DNA from: Diphasiastrum complanatum
Lineage: Eukaryota; Streptophyta; Lycopodiopsida; Lycopodiales; Lycopodiaceae
Length of the DNA stretch: 64,000 nucleotides
Direction: 5' to 3'
Assembly: GCA_029204225.1 (NCBI GenBank)
Contig: CM055094.1
Location: 13,952,928 to 14,016,927, forward strand
The notes beneath the pieces are model-generated. The model saw only the letters and a program-made list of their open reading frames with translations, was not told the DNA's origin and did no database searches. Position 1 is the stretch's first letter, and each line of letters opens with the position of its first letter. Positions 47,201 through 58,572 of the stretch are shown in pieces. The position numbers and the translations under genes were made by a program.

Positions 47201-50200
47201 CTAGCCTTGTAACGGTAGGAATTTCTCAAAGAGTGCCTGGTGCGGTTAATTTCCTAACTCAAATGAATGAAATGCTTGAGTTAGCGAAGGTTAATATTAG
47301 ACAAGCGATGGATCGAGCTAAGTCTTACGCTGATCAGCATCGCACGCCTAGAGAGTTTGTGGTAGGAGACATGGTGTTTCTCCAAGTACCCAAGGACTCT
47401 AAGACCCGTAAGACGGGCAAATGTTACAAGTTGTCCCCGCGTTATTGTGGACCCAGGAAAATTGTTAAAAGAATCAGTGATGTTTCTTATAAGTTAGATT
47501 TTCCTAAAACTTGTAAAGTGCATCCTGTATTTCATGTTTCTAGATTGAAACGAGTTTTACATAACGATGATAACTTGTTGTCTGATGGTTTGTTTGCATT
47601 CCAAGAGCAGGGAAAAGTAGCCCATGGGCCAGAGAGGGTATTGGATAGGCGGGAGAGGCGTTTACGCAACCGTATGATCCATGAGTACTTGGTCGCTTGG
47701 CATGGCAGGCCTCTTTCTGATGCTACTTGGGAGACCGTGCACAGTCTGTGTGCACAGTGTCCTGGCTTTGCCATCGCGGACGATGTTACCTGAGGGGGGA
47801 AAGGATGTTACAACTTTTACTCCCTGTCCCGGTTGGTTATTAGTTTTTACTTATAGATGTACTTCTTGTAAATACATAAATGGCTAAGTCATCGGCCTGT
47901 GGTGACGTTTATAACAAAAATGTAAATAAAGCTGTTAATGATGTTTTTGAGCCTCAGAGTCGCATGTTGCTTGGGTATAGGGTACTGGGTGATTGGTCAT
48001 TTATTCGGAGTGGTTGGACTGACCTCCTTAAAAGTAGGAGAGTTGACTAGTCAACGTGACACATGTCATATGCTCACTGGGACACTTGGTCCAGTGAATG
48101 AGTGACACGTGTTAGGGTTGACCAGTCAAACATGACACGTGTCACATGCTAACCAGGATACTTGGTCCAATGGATGAGTGACACATGTTAGCCTACTCAC
48201 TTGCCTATGTGTCAGGGTACTGCCAAGTGGCAAGTGTCGATTGTGCCTGGAGTTGGCCATGTGTCGAGATTTAGGAAGGGTCAGGGTTAAGGGGTGCTTG
48301 AGGATTGTGTATAAGTGAGCCTAGAGAGAGGCACTGAAAATTTGTGGCGATCAGTGCATGTTTGGACGGGTGTCGGTAGGAAGATCAGGGAGAGCTTGAC
48401 GCTGAGATGTTGGACTAGAGTTATCGTGCTCAACTTCAATGGAAAAGTAACCTAGTGTTAGGTGCCATATGGGAGAATAATTAGTGGCTAGGGAAGATGT
48501 ATCCATGCTTTGCCGTTGTGCAAGAAGGTGAAAGGAATGTCATGGGCGAATCTTGCACAATGCACCTAATACGCTTCGAGGGATCAATTTCCAGGGTCTA
48601 GTTGACCATAAGCTACATTGAGAGTTGGCATTTACCGAAAGTTGGGTCACATATGTTGCAAGTTGTGATTTGATGAGCCCAAGTAGTAACTACTACAAAT
48701 GTGGGTTGGGGATGACTATCATGAACCTAGTGATCGATATTGATGTTAGCTGGGAGTTGGGATGTGATGAGAAGCTAGCTAACAAGTTACGGAAGTGTGG
48801 AAGCTTATTGTTTTGCCATGGGGAAACAAAACAAGTTAAAAATAGAAGAAGTTGTAGTTGCAATGCTATGCTAGTCATAGAAGACTATTCTCATCATAGA
48901 TTTCAAAAATCAGTATCATGTTGCGATGTATAAAATGATCATATTGGAAAGTAGTGGACTAGCGGGGCATTAGGGTCTAGGACATGCCTCGACCACTCTA
49001 TCCCCCAAATCCCCTTAGGCCACTTAGCCCACAAGTGGCCTCGACCCTAATGCCCCGCTAGTCCCCTTCATCTTGTCAGCCTTAGTTCCCCCCCCCCACA
49101 TACCTGCGCAAAAAAAAAAAAAAACCCTACTATTTGGAGTTTATGATCTTGGAGGACAATGTCGTCAAATTTGGATTGGGTCCTCTTAGCTCTAAGCTCC
49201 TAAATTTAGAAGTCGCGAGTGGTGAGAATGAATCTCTGCTTGAGGCCTATACATGTGCTCCCTATCCTTTGTAGCGACTATCCATGGTCACGTTGAGCAC
49301 CTAGCTTGTTATCACATCTCAACTAAACTCCATCACTCACAACTAGCTACAGATGCATGGCAACCAGAGAGGGCTCATCTCGTCGTAGTTTGCAAGACAT
49401 TTGACCCAACTTGGACAAATTCCTAGTTGTGGTTATTGGCTTGTGCATAGCTTACGATTGACTAGCCCTTTGTTATTGATCTGTCCAAGTTCATGTTAGG
49501 TCCAACATTGGCCCTTAATAGTCCTTCCTACTCCAAGAATCAATAGATTATAGATCTACTACAAAGTCTATGATACATATTTTGAAACCTTTGGCCATTC
49601 TCTTGAGTTAAAAAATGTCACTTTTTTCTCAAATACTATTAGAAAACTATGAAATATAACTTTTTGCATTATATATAGCTAGCTTCTTAGTGCTACTTAC
49701 ATGATAGAGATTAGGTCTTGAAGATAAGACCACACTCAAGATATGAGAGAGATGGAGAGAGAACACACAATGCTTTTATTAGGGAGTACACGATACATTT
49801 CAATGGGAAGGAGGGAGATGAAGATGAAGTTACATAGGAGTAGATCTAGTCCATTGGTCTCAAGTCCATTTACACATTATAGGAACCATATCACATGAAT
49901 CAAATTATATGAGGTGCTATGGCCTATTCCATCGTTAATATACTCGATACATTGAGAACGTTCGTTAACCAATGAGTAGAAATAAAATGCTCTTGGTATT
50001 GTCAACGCGTGGGATCATAGAGAGTCAAAACCTGGGTGGGTGAGCTCAACTCAAGCATGATACGCCAACTTAGCACATGCTGGCACTTAAAATGACCAGT
50101 ATAATAGTACAATGTAATCAATTACTAGCCATGGTTTCCCAATTCTCATATTCATTGACATTTGAGCGACAATTTGATTTGAACCAGTTCATTTGACTCA

Positions 50201-51979
50201 AATCAGATGTAAAGTTTAGGACGGTCCATAAAATATTAACACCTATACCATCCCAAATCACATTCTATCTTTCACTTTGCTAGAAATAGCACAAATTCCA
50301 AAGCTAGAATATACCAATTTCTTTCAAGAGAATCTCCAAATTGAACTTTTCTGAGAGAATTTGGTAGGGAGGGACAGAGATATAGAGAGAAGCTTTAGAG
50401 TAGCCCATGGGTAGAGAGAGAAAGTAAGGGAGAAAGTTAAAGGAATTGTGAGGAGCTCAAAACTAGTAGAGAAAAGGAGAGTTTGGGAGTTTGATAGGCT
50501 GATGAGCTTAATTTTTTGGATGCTAGAGAGAATCAGAGAGAGGGTCAAGGAGAGTCTAGTGAGAGATTGGAAAGAATGTTGTAGGCAAGGAGTTGGAAAT
50601 CACGAGAAGATAAGAGAGTGTGAAGTTAGGGAACCAAGAAGGAGAGAGGGGTCAGGTAGAGAGAGAACTAGAGAGGGCGATTAGAGTTGCAAAAACCTGG
50701 AATGGAGGCATAGAGGGTGCTCATCACCTATATATACTTCGTGAGGGTGGATGAGTTCAATTCAAGTGAAACTCCGTAGAAGTTTCGATATATGATGTGT
50801 GTCACTATGGATTAATATAATCCGTGTCAATATTGGTCTTTTTCCTTGTATAGCTTAGATAGTCTCTGTGCAAATGGATAAAGAAAATTTGGAATTCGTA
50901 AGTTTCTACCTCATAAAATTCAATGAGATGCTGTGTGCATATAGATTAAGATGTACAGCTTGTGCTACGTTAACTATGGCAAGAACAATGTCAGTGAGAA
51001 AATCTTGTCAGTTTTTCTCTCATTGGCATGATATAAAAGCTTGTGTTCAGGCCTTCACAGCAAATGCTGAAGATTTAATCAATTTGTTGTGCAGTTGCCT
51101 TGCAATTTTAGGCCAAGGGTTCTCTTACATCCTTTTGAAATAGCATAAATAACTCGTTCTATAACTGCTAGATTGAGATCATATATGAGGAAAATTCCAC
51201 CTTTTCCCTACTTTTGTTTGGTACAAACTAGAAACTTAGAATATCGATTTGCTGCATGGTCATTGTGAATTTTGAAAGTTGATTTTACTAATATATCTGA
51301 AGTACTCGCTTAGAAGAGTCTAGATTGCTGATTCAACACAGATTGGAGTTCTGCCCTTTCAAAAATTTCAATTGGCATGTTGTTTGGTAAAAGGGTTTGT
51401 TTTTTTTTCAAAGGCTTTACTGTCTTTGATGTTAGGCAGTTGAGTGTACTATAGCAATCTTTTGGTCTGCAGGTTGCACCTTCCATGCAGGTTCTGCCAA
51501 GTTCAATGATGCAGAGTGGACAACAACAATATCTACAGCAACAGCAACAGCCTCAGCAGGTATCACAACAATCACTTCTTGGACAAGTTGGACAGAACTC
51601 TGTGCATTACATGCAACAAGCACAACCTACTCTACATTCTCAGCAGCAACAGCAGCAGGTCATGTCTAGTCAGCATGGTATGATGCCCAGTGGAAACAAG
51701 GGTATGTCTATGTCCCAGACGGATTCTGGAATAGGAGGAAATGGTCCTGCTTCTGCTAACTTCACAGAGTTTAGTCGTGGAGGCAATGCTGGGAATTCTG
51801 CAGATATTATACAAACTAACATTGGTCTGGGTGGAGATTTGCGTGGCGGAGGCAGACCTGATGCAGGAGTTGCTTCAACTCATGCAGGGTCAGTCGATGG
51901 TGGTAGTACAGTAACTGGCCAGACAGGAGATGAGTCCGAGCCAACATACTTGAAAACATCCGATGAAGATGGTAGTTAG
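41282..51979 (+). CDS. GIF: GRF-interacting factor (ANGUSTIFOLIA3/SSXT family transcription co-activator)
   Basis: Exons: 41282-41344, 41605-41681, 43636-43720, 51473-51979; GT-AG introns and one continuous frame of 243 residues. The N-terminal SNH domain (about 13-66) reads [40 protein letters not shown] and [17 protein letters not shown], close to plant GIF1/AN3. A Gln- and Met-rich region follows ([20 protein letters not shown]), then a Gly/Ser-rich C-terminus ending [11 protein letters not shown]. GIFs bind GRF transcription factors through the SNH domain and recruit SWI/SNF chromatin remodellers to drive cell proliferation in leaves and meristems. Intron 3 is 7,752 bp and contains a chromovirus in the same orientation. 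The paralogue number (GIF1-3) cannot be assigned. Confidence 0.95.
42030..42482 (-). other. Unrecognised 150-codon frame inside GIF intron 2, antisense
   Basis: An open frame with fairly normal amino-acid use, for example [20 protein letters not shown] and [20 protein letters not shown]. No domain is recognised. It lies opposite to the host gene in intron 2. It could be a fragment of a transposon protein or a captured exon, or chance. No intron signals or upstream promoter were assigned. Confidence 0.25.
44258..44759 (+). repeat. Chromovirus 5' LTR
   Basis: TGTTACAGCTTTTACTCCC to GAGCCTGACA. Compared with the 3' LTR it lacks about 190 bp around 44490 but keeps an about 105-bp segment (ATTCCGGATTATAAACTATG onwards, 44590-44695) that the 3' copy lacks. 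Confidence 0.88.
44762..44773 (+). promoter_or_regulatory. Primer-binding site (initiator Met-tRNA type)
   Basis: TGGTATCAGAGC two bases after the 5' LTR, the sequence complementary to the 3' end of plant initiator methionine tRNA and usual in gypsy elements. Confidence 0.92.
45060..45720 (+). pseudogene. Chromovirus reverse transcriptase
   Basis: [18 protein letters not shown] leads in. [40 protein letters not shown] and [19 protein letters not shown] are RT motifs with the first catalytic Asp. A frameshift at about 45490 precedes [15 protein letters not shown] and FVDDILVYS (normally Y/F-x-DD), so the catalytic pair is still present. Soon after 45720 the frame breaks, and about 100 residues of the connection are missing or scrambled before RNase H. 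Confidence 0.88.
45880..46310 (+). pseudogene. Chromovirus RNase H
   Basis: [39 protein letters not shown] and [12 protein letters not shown] carry the RNase H Asp, Glu and Asp positions. ADALSH ends the domain (ADALSR is usual). A stop interrupts the frame at 46239 just before that end. Confidence 0.88.
46460..47200 (+). pseudogene. Chromovirus integrase core, degraded
   Basis: The HHCC zinc region reads [20 protein letters not shown], then HYVMHCLKC followed by a stop. The core shows [11 protein letters not shown] (first Asp) and [14 protein letters not shown], then SIVSDRDT (second Asp) followed by a stop. The region with the catalytic Glu ([12 protein letters not shown]) is shifted; normally it reads STAYHPQTDGQTERVN. 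Not functional. Confidence 0.85.
47200..47793 (+). pseudogene. Chromovirus integrase C-terminus with chromodomain
   Basis: An open stretch of 204 codons. [40 protein letters not shown] and [13 protein letters not shown] form the SH3-like GPY/F module. Then [20 protein letters not shown] and [16 protein letters not shown] form the chromodomain, which directs integration to particular chromatin. It ends just before the polypurine tract. Confidence 0.88.
47793..47805 (+). promoter_or_regulatory. Polypurine tract
   Basis: AGGGGGGAAAGGA directly upstream of TGTTAC, the start of the 3' LTR, as expected for plus-strand priming. Confidence 0.88.
47806..48401 (+). repeat. Chromovirus 3' LTR
   Basis: Begins TGTTACAACTTTTACTCCC. 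Contains two about 88-bp tandem units (48050-48200; GACACGTGT and CACTTGGTCCA motifs) absent from the 5' LTR, and lacks the segment found at 44590-44695. Ends CTTGACG, where CA has changed. Confidence 0.85.
48956..49064. mobile_element. 109-bp MITE-like inverted repeat
   Basis: GGACTAGCGGGGCATTAGGG starts a 22-bp terminal repeat (48956-48977) that is exactly inverted at 49043-49064. A second hairpin lies inside (AGGCCACTT / AAGTGGCCT, 49017-49040). GC-rich compared with the surrounding intron. No clear target duplication was found, so the transposon class is open. Confidence 0.65.
50330..50690. repeat. Purine-rich GA tract region in GIF intron 3
   Basis: About 360 bp strongly biased to G and A (GAGAGAGAAAGTAAGGGAG and similar). 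No coding motif. Probably decayed microsatellite sequence. Confidence 0.5.
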
Positions 51980-53420
51980 ATTAGCTTCATATAGAGCACC
52001 ACCCTTAGAATCAGCTACACATTGAGCAGCATAAGAGTCACTATACTATGACAATATGCTGATTAAAGGAGCACAGCTGTCCTAAAGATTTTTTACTTCA
52101 CTGTTCCATTGATAGGCTACCTTTAACTCGATCAGTGTCTTTGGTAAGTTGGGTGACATTTGCTAAGGTTAAAACTTGCATTTATCTGGATTTTCATTCT
52201 AACCTGGTTAGAAGAAGCCTTTGAAAAACACAAGAATGACTGGGAGGCTCACAACTCACTCTTTAGAGAATCAGTCGTAATTTAAAACCCTGGAATGAAA
52301 GATGCTGTGGGGCAATTTAAATTATAAGTTTACTCTCTCTCTCTCTGCTTGTTTCTGTGTGCAGGTTAAAGATGTTCCAGTATTTCATGATGTGTCTGTG
52401 CTTTGTGTAGTTTACAAACTGTTGCTTGGTGCAGGCAAGGCCATAAGCCTAGATCACATGTCTTTCTACATTTGATTGCAGCTTCAACTTCTGGCTTCAT
52501 AATAAGATTGCCTGCGATAGAACTGTATCATAGTTTGCCACATAATTTCAGCTAAGCAAGCATTTAAAAGATACTTCACTTCAGCATTTCCCCCTGGCCC
52601 CACCTGCCACTAGAGATTCCCCCTTGGAAAAAGTCAGTAAGTGTTACTTCTAACTTGTGAACAGTAAGTCAGTTTCTAGGATCAACAATCATCAAATCTC
52701 TTCAATTAGAAGGAATAAAGTGGATAGCTACCTAGGTCTAACTTGTTTTTGAACCATTGCTATGGCTTATTTCACATTGTGTGCTCATACTCGTTCTTCT
52801 GGGCGAATGAAGCTCTTGTTCAAGTCTTGAAACATTTTCACACTGGAATGTTTGGTGGTGCTTCTTTGTTCCTTCCTTGCCAGTGTTTCCAGCCAAAATT
52901 AGATAATCTTTAGCGGAAAATTTGTTTTGTGCGTGGATAGTGAAATTCTTGCTGACTGATTGTAACCGTGTTGGTTTGATTGTAGTCACTCGTAAGGATG
53001 TTTCTTGTCGAAGTAAACCTGCAACAATTATTGTCATAGTTACATATTTCCAATTTCCTGGAGTTATCAAGAGGTTTTTTGCAATGCTTTATTTCATTCA
53101 GTGTTTGTTCACCTTGTCTTGAACCACCATGTACTCTTTGTCATCCTTTAACAGAATTCTGTCATCCTTGGAGAAATTTGTTATGAAACAATGTTTCACA
53201 TTCCCTTACCATTAATAGCAGCTTTGCAATGAAGGTTAAGCATTGATGAAATGCAACAAATGATTTGACATGTTTTACTATTGTTTAACATATTTCAGGT
53301 AGAGCAAGTTTATATTAGTATTTCCACTGTGAAATTGCTCACATAAAAAAATCTTCGATGGGGACATGATTTGCCTTGTGTCAATGGTGTTTCTATTTTG
53401 CAAAGGCAATGAATATAAAC
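51980..53420 (+). other. Downstream of GIF: 3' UTR and intergenic
   Basis: Stop-rich. A (CT)n-GTGTGCAG segment ending near 52364 looks like an acceptor site and could mark a 3' UTR intron, but the donor and transcript end are unknown. Confidence 0.35.
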
Positions 53421-53483
53421 ACTATTCTTCAATGGCAAGATGAAAAGTGCACAAACATGATTTTATGGGCTTGTGATCTTGCT

Positions 53484-53540
<57 letters not shown>
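53484..53540. repeat. (GA)n microsatellite
   Basis: About 57 bp of GA dinucleotides. A segment next to it (TCCAATAGATGTTGAAATC and GCATGGCATATGCAAATCT, 53552-53607) recurs in diverged form at 53920-53980. Confidence 0.92.
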
Positions 53541-53542
<2 letters not shown>

Positions 53543-54599
53543 TATTGCTTGATCCAATAGATGTTGAAATCTGAGATTTGAGGGTTGCATGGCATATGCA
53601 AATCTGCATGCGGGCATGTCTTAAAGCACTACTTTAGTTAGAAATGTCAATGAGCAAGATTTCAATATTAATTGAAAATATTCAATCAGTGACATTTGCA
53701 GGGGCTTTGCAATGACTTAACACTTCTAATATAAAATTAGCTGAGTGTCTTAATCTAGAACCCATCTTAGTGTGACTAAGGTAGACAAGATCAGATCAGT
53801 GACCATGCGGGGCTTGGCGGTTATCTAGTTTTCTTGTTTTAGTTTCTTAGGATATGATGCCATTTATGTTACCATTGTTAATTGGTTCCGTAGTATGGCG
53901 AGTGCAGCATATTGGTGCTTGACTCAATAGATGATGTTGAAATCTACGATTTGTGAATTGCATGGTATATGCAAATCTCGCTAGTGTACTCAAATGAAAC
54001 ATCACATGTAGACCAACATGGCAACAATTGGTGAGATTACATCCAAAGTCAAAAAGAGTATATCTTGTATTAAGAGATGTTCTGAAGTTCCCTACAAAGG
54101 ACTTGAGAGAGTAAACAATCAATTGTTAACATACAAAATATGATTGCGGCGGGCCTTTAGAATAACAAGGGCTCCAATATATTAGGTATCAACGTCCAAA
54201 ATAGGACTAATTATTAAATAGTCACAATGAAAGATTTTCATAACTCTCCCTTGTTGACAAAAGACAATGTATCAAACTATAAGTCATCTTTTGTGGTTAG
54301 GTGAGTTGTTAATTGCATTAAAAGAGGCATAGGGTCAAACCCCAATCACTGTGTTGTTGACATGTTGGAGCCTTATGTTCCATGTTCAGGCTTGATCCAA
54401 TACTTGATGTATAATGTATATTTGTACAAATTCAACTAAAGTGCATTAGTATATATGAGTGTCGTGCGTTGGTTACAAAAAAATAAGACTTATGTTGAAG
54501 CAAATGAAATATTGCTCCAAAAATGTTACAAGAAGCTAGTGTTGGGTTGGGATCATATAAGTGGAGTTTCTTGTGATTGTATGGTAGTTGCAAGTGTTA

Positions 54600-55190
54600 C
54601 GGTCTAATTTTGGAAGAAAGGAGTGTGGGTGAAGCCATCAATAGAATGTGGAATACTAAAACAGAAATAGCTCCATAGTAATGGGTAGTATATTATTACA
54701 AAATGGAATGCTAGGGATATAAAGAGGTTTATAGAGATAGAAATGACCATTAGTGCAGAAGTATATTTGGTGATGGGAGGAGGTTGGATTAGCAATGATG
54801 GCACACTGCTGTTAGGATATGGGGCATGTTTGATATGCTTGCAACAAATTATCAAACCAATTAGTCTCAATGATGAATTGGCATCATCAAGGCATGAGGT
54901 ACAATCAATAAAATTTTCATTGTCAAAAGAGGATTGACATTCAGGGGGCCAAACTAATGGGATGCTGCTCAAAGTGGTGAAGTGACAACAACAAAGTGAG
55001 CCATACAATTGTGTAAATGAGTAGCCAACCATACAAACGCATGGATATCATGAGAACTGGCGTGTGTACTAGAGGCCAAGATTGGATGGACATGCTTGCT
55101 TTTGATAGGATTAAGTCAACAAGACTATTGGAAAGGAAAAATATCTTACCAATTTCGTTTTTAGAATAAAAAACTAGTCAGGAGCTTCAG
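54600..55190. other. No recognised gene
   Basis: A 142-codon minus-strand frame spans 55032-54604 but has a Cys-, Ser- and Phe-rich composition without motifs and no support as a gene. Nothing else was recognised. Confidence 0.35.
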
Positions 55191-55340
55191 AATAGGGCAA
55201 GACGATCTTTTGATGATGTTGATAAACAAAAATATCATCGAAACAGTACATGTTGGCTAACTGCAAATACAAAATTCTTTTGGGTTAACAAGCCAAACGA
55301 CCAGTTCTAAAGTCATGGACCTTTGCGATAAAAATTTAGT
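55190..55340 (-). pseudogene. Possible gypsy RT fragment, minus strand
   Basis: Minus-strand translation across two frames suggests FGLVN-PKEFC followed by MYCFDDIFVY, resembling the [10 protein letters not shown] and FDDILVYS motifs of gypsy RT. Short, shifted and weak. Confidence 0.35.
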
Positions 55341-55639
55341 TGAAATTAGGTTGGTTAATAGGGAGGGGTCAATTAGGTACTGATTGGGCCAATGAGACTT
55401 GAGGATGAGGTTATGTTTGAATTTGAAAAAGCTGGCAAATAGTTTCCTGCCAAAGATTTAAAAGCAGGGAAGTGATGTATTGGAAGCTTCTAGGCTAGGG
55501 TTCTTACATTTACAATTGTCACATTCACAAATTGTGTAGGAGGCCTTACGTGGTTACAAACTATACACTAAAGAATCTGATTGCTTTCTTATGTGGGAGA
55601 TGGATTATCTCAGACGTTTGGTCTCTAAAAGTGAAGAAC

Positions 55640-55793
55640 AGATGGAATCCACAAAAAGTGCTGGTAATTGTGAATTGGCCTACACTTCGCACTAGTCAAG
55701 AGGTACAATCATTACTTGGGTTGGCTGGCTAGTATTGCCAGTTCATCGTCGAATAATATCCACATGCTGCAATACCTAACCTGACAACCTCCC
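55640..55793 (+). pseudogene. Gypsy RT C-terminal fragment
   Basis: The plus strand reads VLVIVNWPTLRTSQEVQSLL then GLAG, a stop, and YCQFIVE, close to the conserved [24 protein letters not shown] segment between RT and RNase H. It ends at a G17 run (55794-55810). Only a fragment remains. Confidence 0.7.
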
Positions 55794-55810
55794 GGGGGGG
55801 GGGGGGGGGG
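55794..55810. repeat. G17 homopolymer
   Basis: Seventeen G after CCC. Likely to be unstable and error-prone in sequencing. It interrupts the gypsy fragment. Confidence 0.8.
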
Positions 55811-56751
55811 TTGGTGCTAAAAATTCACCATTGAAAAGTAAATGGGGTTAGCAAAGTACTGAAGTCCAGCTACCTTTTGAACTTGTCTAAAAATAGGATA
55901 TTCCCATCATTCCATCATTCTAAGGGACTCGTTTGCATTGTGAGGGATGTGGAAAATCCTCCACCCCATCCTCGTGAATGTGAGACACAGAGACTGCACT
56001 TGTAAATCTCATGGGCCTAATCCACAAAAAGCCATGAACATGGTGATTTTTGTCTTGATTTGTACTTTCTATTAATTAAAATGTCGATTTGACGAGTGTT
56101 GTGGCTTTAATTTGTCACTTGTGTCATCAACACAAATGTTTTTTGTAGTTGATGCTATGAATACGAGTTCAGCACATGACATTGACCTGAAAATTTATTG
56201 TATAATAAGCATCATGTGACATTTCCAAATTCACTAGCCAAAATATGGCCTACTGAATTGTGAATTTGAAGGTTTCAGGCACTATGAAGTCATGATGTTT
56301 ATGTAACTATAGCTATCTAATAGCAATGATCAGTACTTAAGCTCAAGCCACCTTCATGGAGCCCTTGTAACCGATCTGAGGGCTGAACCCTTTATCACCC
56401 ATTTTAAATTCATTTTAAGAATGATGTCTTGAGCAACTTTTCAGCACTTGTACAAATTATGCATTCATAGAATAGATGGCAGACTTGTCTTATCAGGAGT
56501 CCGGTGGAAAGGCAACCTCATCAAATCCAATGTGGTACATTAGCCTTCGATGGCATATCGAGAGAACTTTAATGGTGATATGAAGGTTAATTCACCTAGA
56601 GAGTGTTCAATTAGGACCAACATAATCTAATATCTAGATGTTCAGCAACCAAAGAGGATGACCTTCTAAGTTCTAACAGTAATACTAGCTGAACAGCATC
56701 AACTACAAATTTGAAGAGGAGACCCAGGTACATTTGAGATACTTGCATGTT

Positions 56752-56995
56752 CTGTTTCAGAACGCGATCCGGGGAATCCCTCCCATTAGGGTTTCCTGGA
56801 ACGTGCATTTGATTTTTTTTTTTTTATTTAAAAAAAAAAACAGAATTGTTGGTGTGAAATATTTTAGACAGTCTATAGATTTTTTTCAAACAATTTAAAA
56901 AAAAAGGAAACGATCCAGACAGCGTTCCGCTGTCCCCAACGCTCGTTCCAGATTGCTGTTGCAGCAGAACACGATCCACTGCAACACTGCTGTGA
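56752..56995 (+). repeat. Left copy of a large inverted repeat pair
   Basis: About 244 bp. Its reverse complement matches 58573-58808 through CATGTTCC-GGAAA, an A/T-rich centre (ACAGAATTG-TGGTGT, AGACAGTCTA), CCAGACAGCGTTCC and GCAGCAGAACACGATCCACT. The copies differ by small indels and substitutions. They are either two MITEs in opposite orientation or the ends of a 2.06-kb composite unit. Confidence 0.75.
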
Positions 56996-56999
56996 GGCT

Positions 57000-58570
57000 A
57001 AATAGGAGCCGTTGATGAACACATTCATGTGAATTTTAAAATATCTGGAAACAACTATTTCAAATTTGAGCCGTTATGCTATAAGGACCTTGCACCATAC
57101 AAAAAATCTTCTATAACCAACAACAGCAACATAATAGGCTAAAGTTGCAAAAAAATCATTAAAGCCTAGATAAGAAATATTGCTGCTTCTTGACATTGTT
57201 TCAGCAATGCCTCTGGTGCGTTACATGTGATATATGCAACGAACATGTATACTGATGATATGCCAGAATTCACAAGAGATGCACAGTCTATGTTTCAAGT
57301 TTCAACCATGCACAAAAAATTCCATCCTGATGTATTTTCATAACATCAAAACAGACAGGTCATTTTCACATTAAAATATCAGTATGACTCTTCTTTGACA
57401 AACCGTGCTATGCTATGTTAAAAGGCTCCTTGGTACTAAATCATACAGGTAGCTTTCCATTCATCATATTTTTTGTATATCAGGCTTTTTAAAACATTCC
57501 CGTAAGAGCCTCAGCAGTTAAGCTCAGGCTCATTTTGCACCCTTTTCTTGTAGCAGAGACTTCTCTATGGAGCACTGACCTAAGTGGAAGAAGAGTGAAA
57601 TCTTTTCTTCACCTAATCTGAGCCATGAATAAGGCAAAGTGTTCTTTTACTAGCAACAAGGACCAGTGTCTCAAAATTATGGCTGCTGCTTACGCCTGTG
57701 CAAGCACCAATTCTCGAGGTACAGCATTCCCACGTACTTATTAGGAGATTTGTATACTCTCTCAAAGAACTTAGAATGAGCTCATGGCTCCAAGACAACC
57801 GTGTTGAGTTCAGAAGTAAGCAGCTTTTCTTTGTCTTAAATCTTTGAAAGGAATCCATTTTCTGGTGAGATGGGAACTCCTATCAAGAAGCTTTGAAGTG
57901 CCAACTTGCACAGAATACGAAGAATAAGATTTGCTTTTTGAAGCTATAATGGTCTGTCGTGCATTTTGGAAGAGTTCAATAACAAGAACATCTGCTATGG
58001 AAGATGAGGCATGAAACAAGTAACAGTATTAGCAATATTCTCGCCACATGAACTTCTGAAGATCATCAGAAGTCTTTTAATACACTGAAAAAACACTAAT
58101 AGGTTATGTAGCATAAGAAGACTAGTACATTTCCTGGAAATCATCCGAGAAAGCTACAAAGAGGCGGAGATGGTCAGATTGAGATAGTTGCCAGAGTGAA
58201 TTTTATTTCAGTAGCAAGGTTAGCTACAGCTATCTTCAAAGATATTTCTTGAAAAGTTCTAGCTGAGCTGATGATGTTCATTATAAGAAATGCTGTTGGG
58301 CTCTGCATTTAAGAAAATACCGGAAGAGTTAATAAGCACTTCAAGAGGTTATTCCATCAGCCAGACTTCCAAATGACCACGAATCAGCAGGCATTTTCTG
58401 ACTCACTTATTTCCAGCCATAATTGGAGCATTAAAATGTCAAGTAAGCAGCCATTATTCTTACTCGAGGCCAAACTAGAAGGTATAGTTACAAGCTACAC
58501 ATTCTGGAATGCAAACAATATCCGCAACATACACAGAACAGAGGGAGAATAATATCAAATGTATAAACTT
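57000..58570. other. Interior between the inverted copies
   Basis: About 1.57 kb without a recognised gene. Short minus-strand frames (58019-57613) have no motif. No transposase signature was seen. Confidence 0.4.
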
Positions 58571-58572
58571 GT

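Larger units (their letters stand above)
44258..48401 (+). mobile_element. Ty3/gypsy chromovirus in GIF intron 3
   Basis: 5' LTR 44258-44759, primer-binding site 44762-44773, degraded pol, chromodomain, polypurine tract 47793-47805 and 3' LTR 47806-48401. Flanks TTGAG (44253-44257) and CTGAG (48402-48406) are a one-mismatch 5-bp target duplication. The order protease-RT-RNase H-integrase with a C-terminal chromodomain marks it as a chromovirus. Gag and protease are missing (only about 290 bp lie between PBS and RT). Multiple stops show it is dead. It is oriented with the GIF gene. Confidence 0.9.

Noticed and set aside
54604-55032. Minus-strand frame of 142 codons
   Set aside because: Cys/Ser/Phe-rich composition, no domain, no splice or promoter context; probably chance in decayed sequence.
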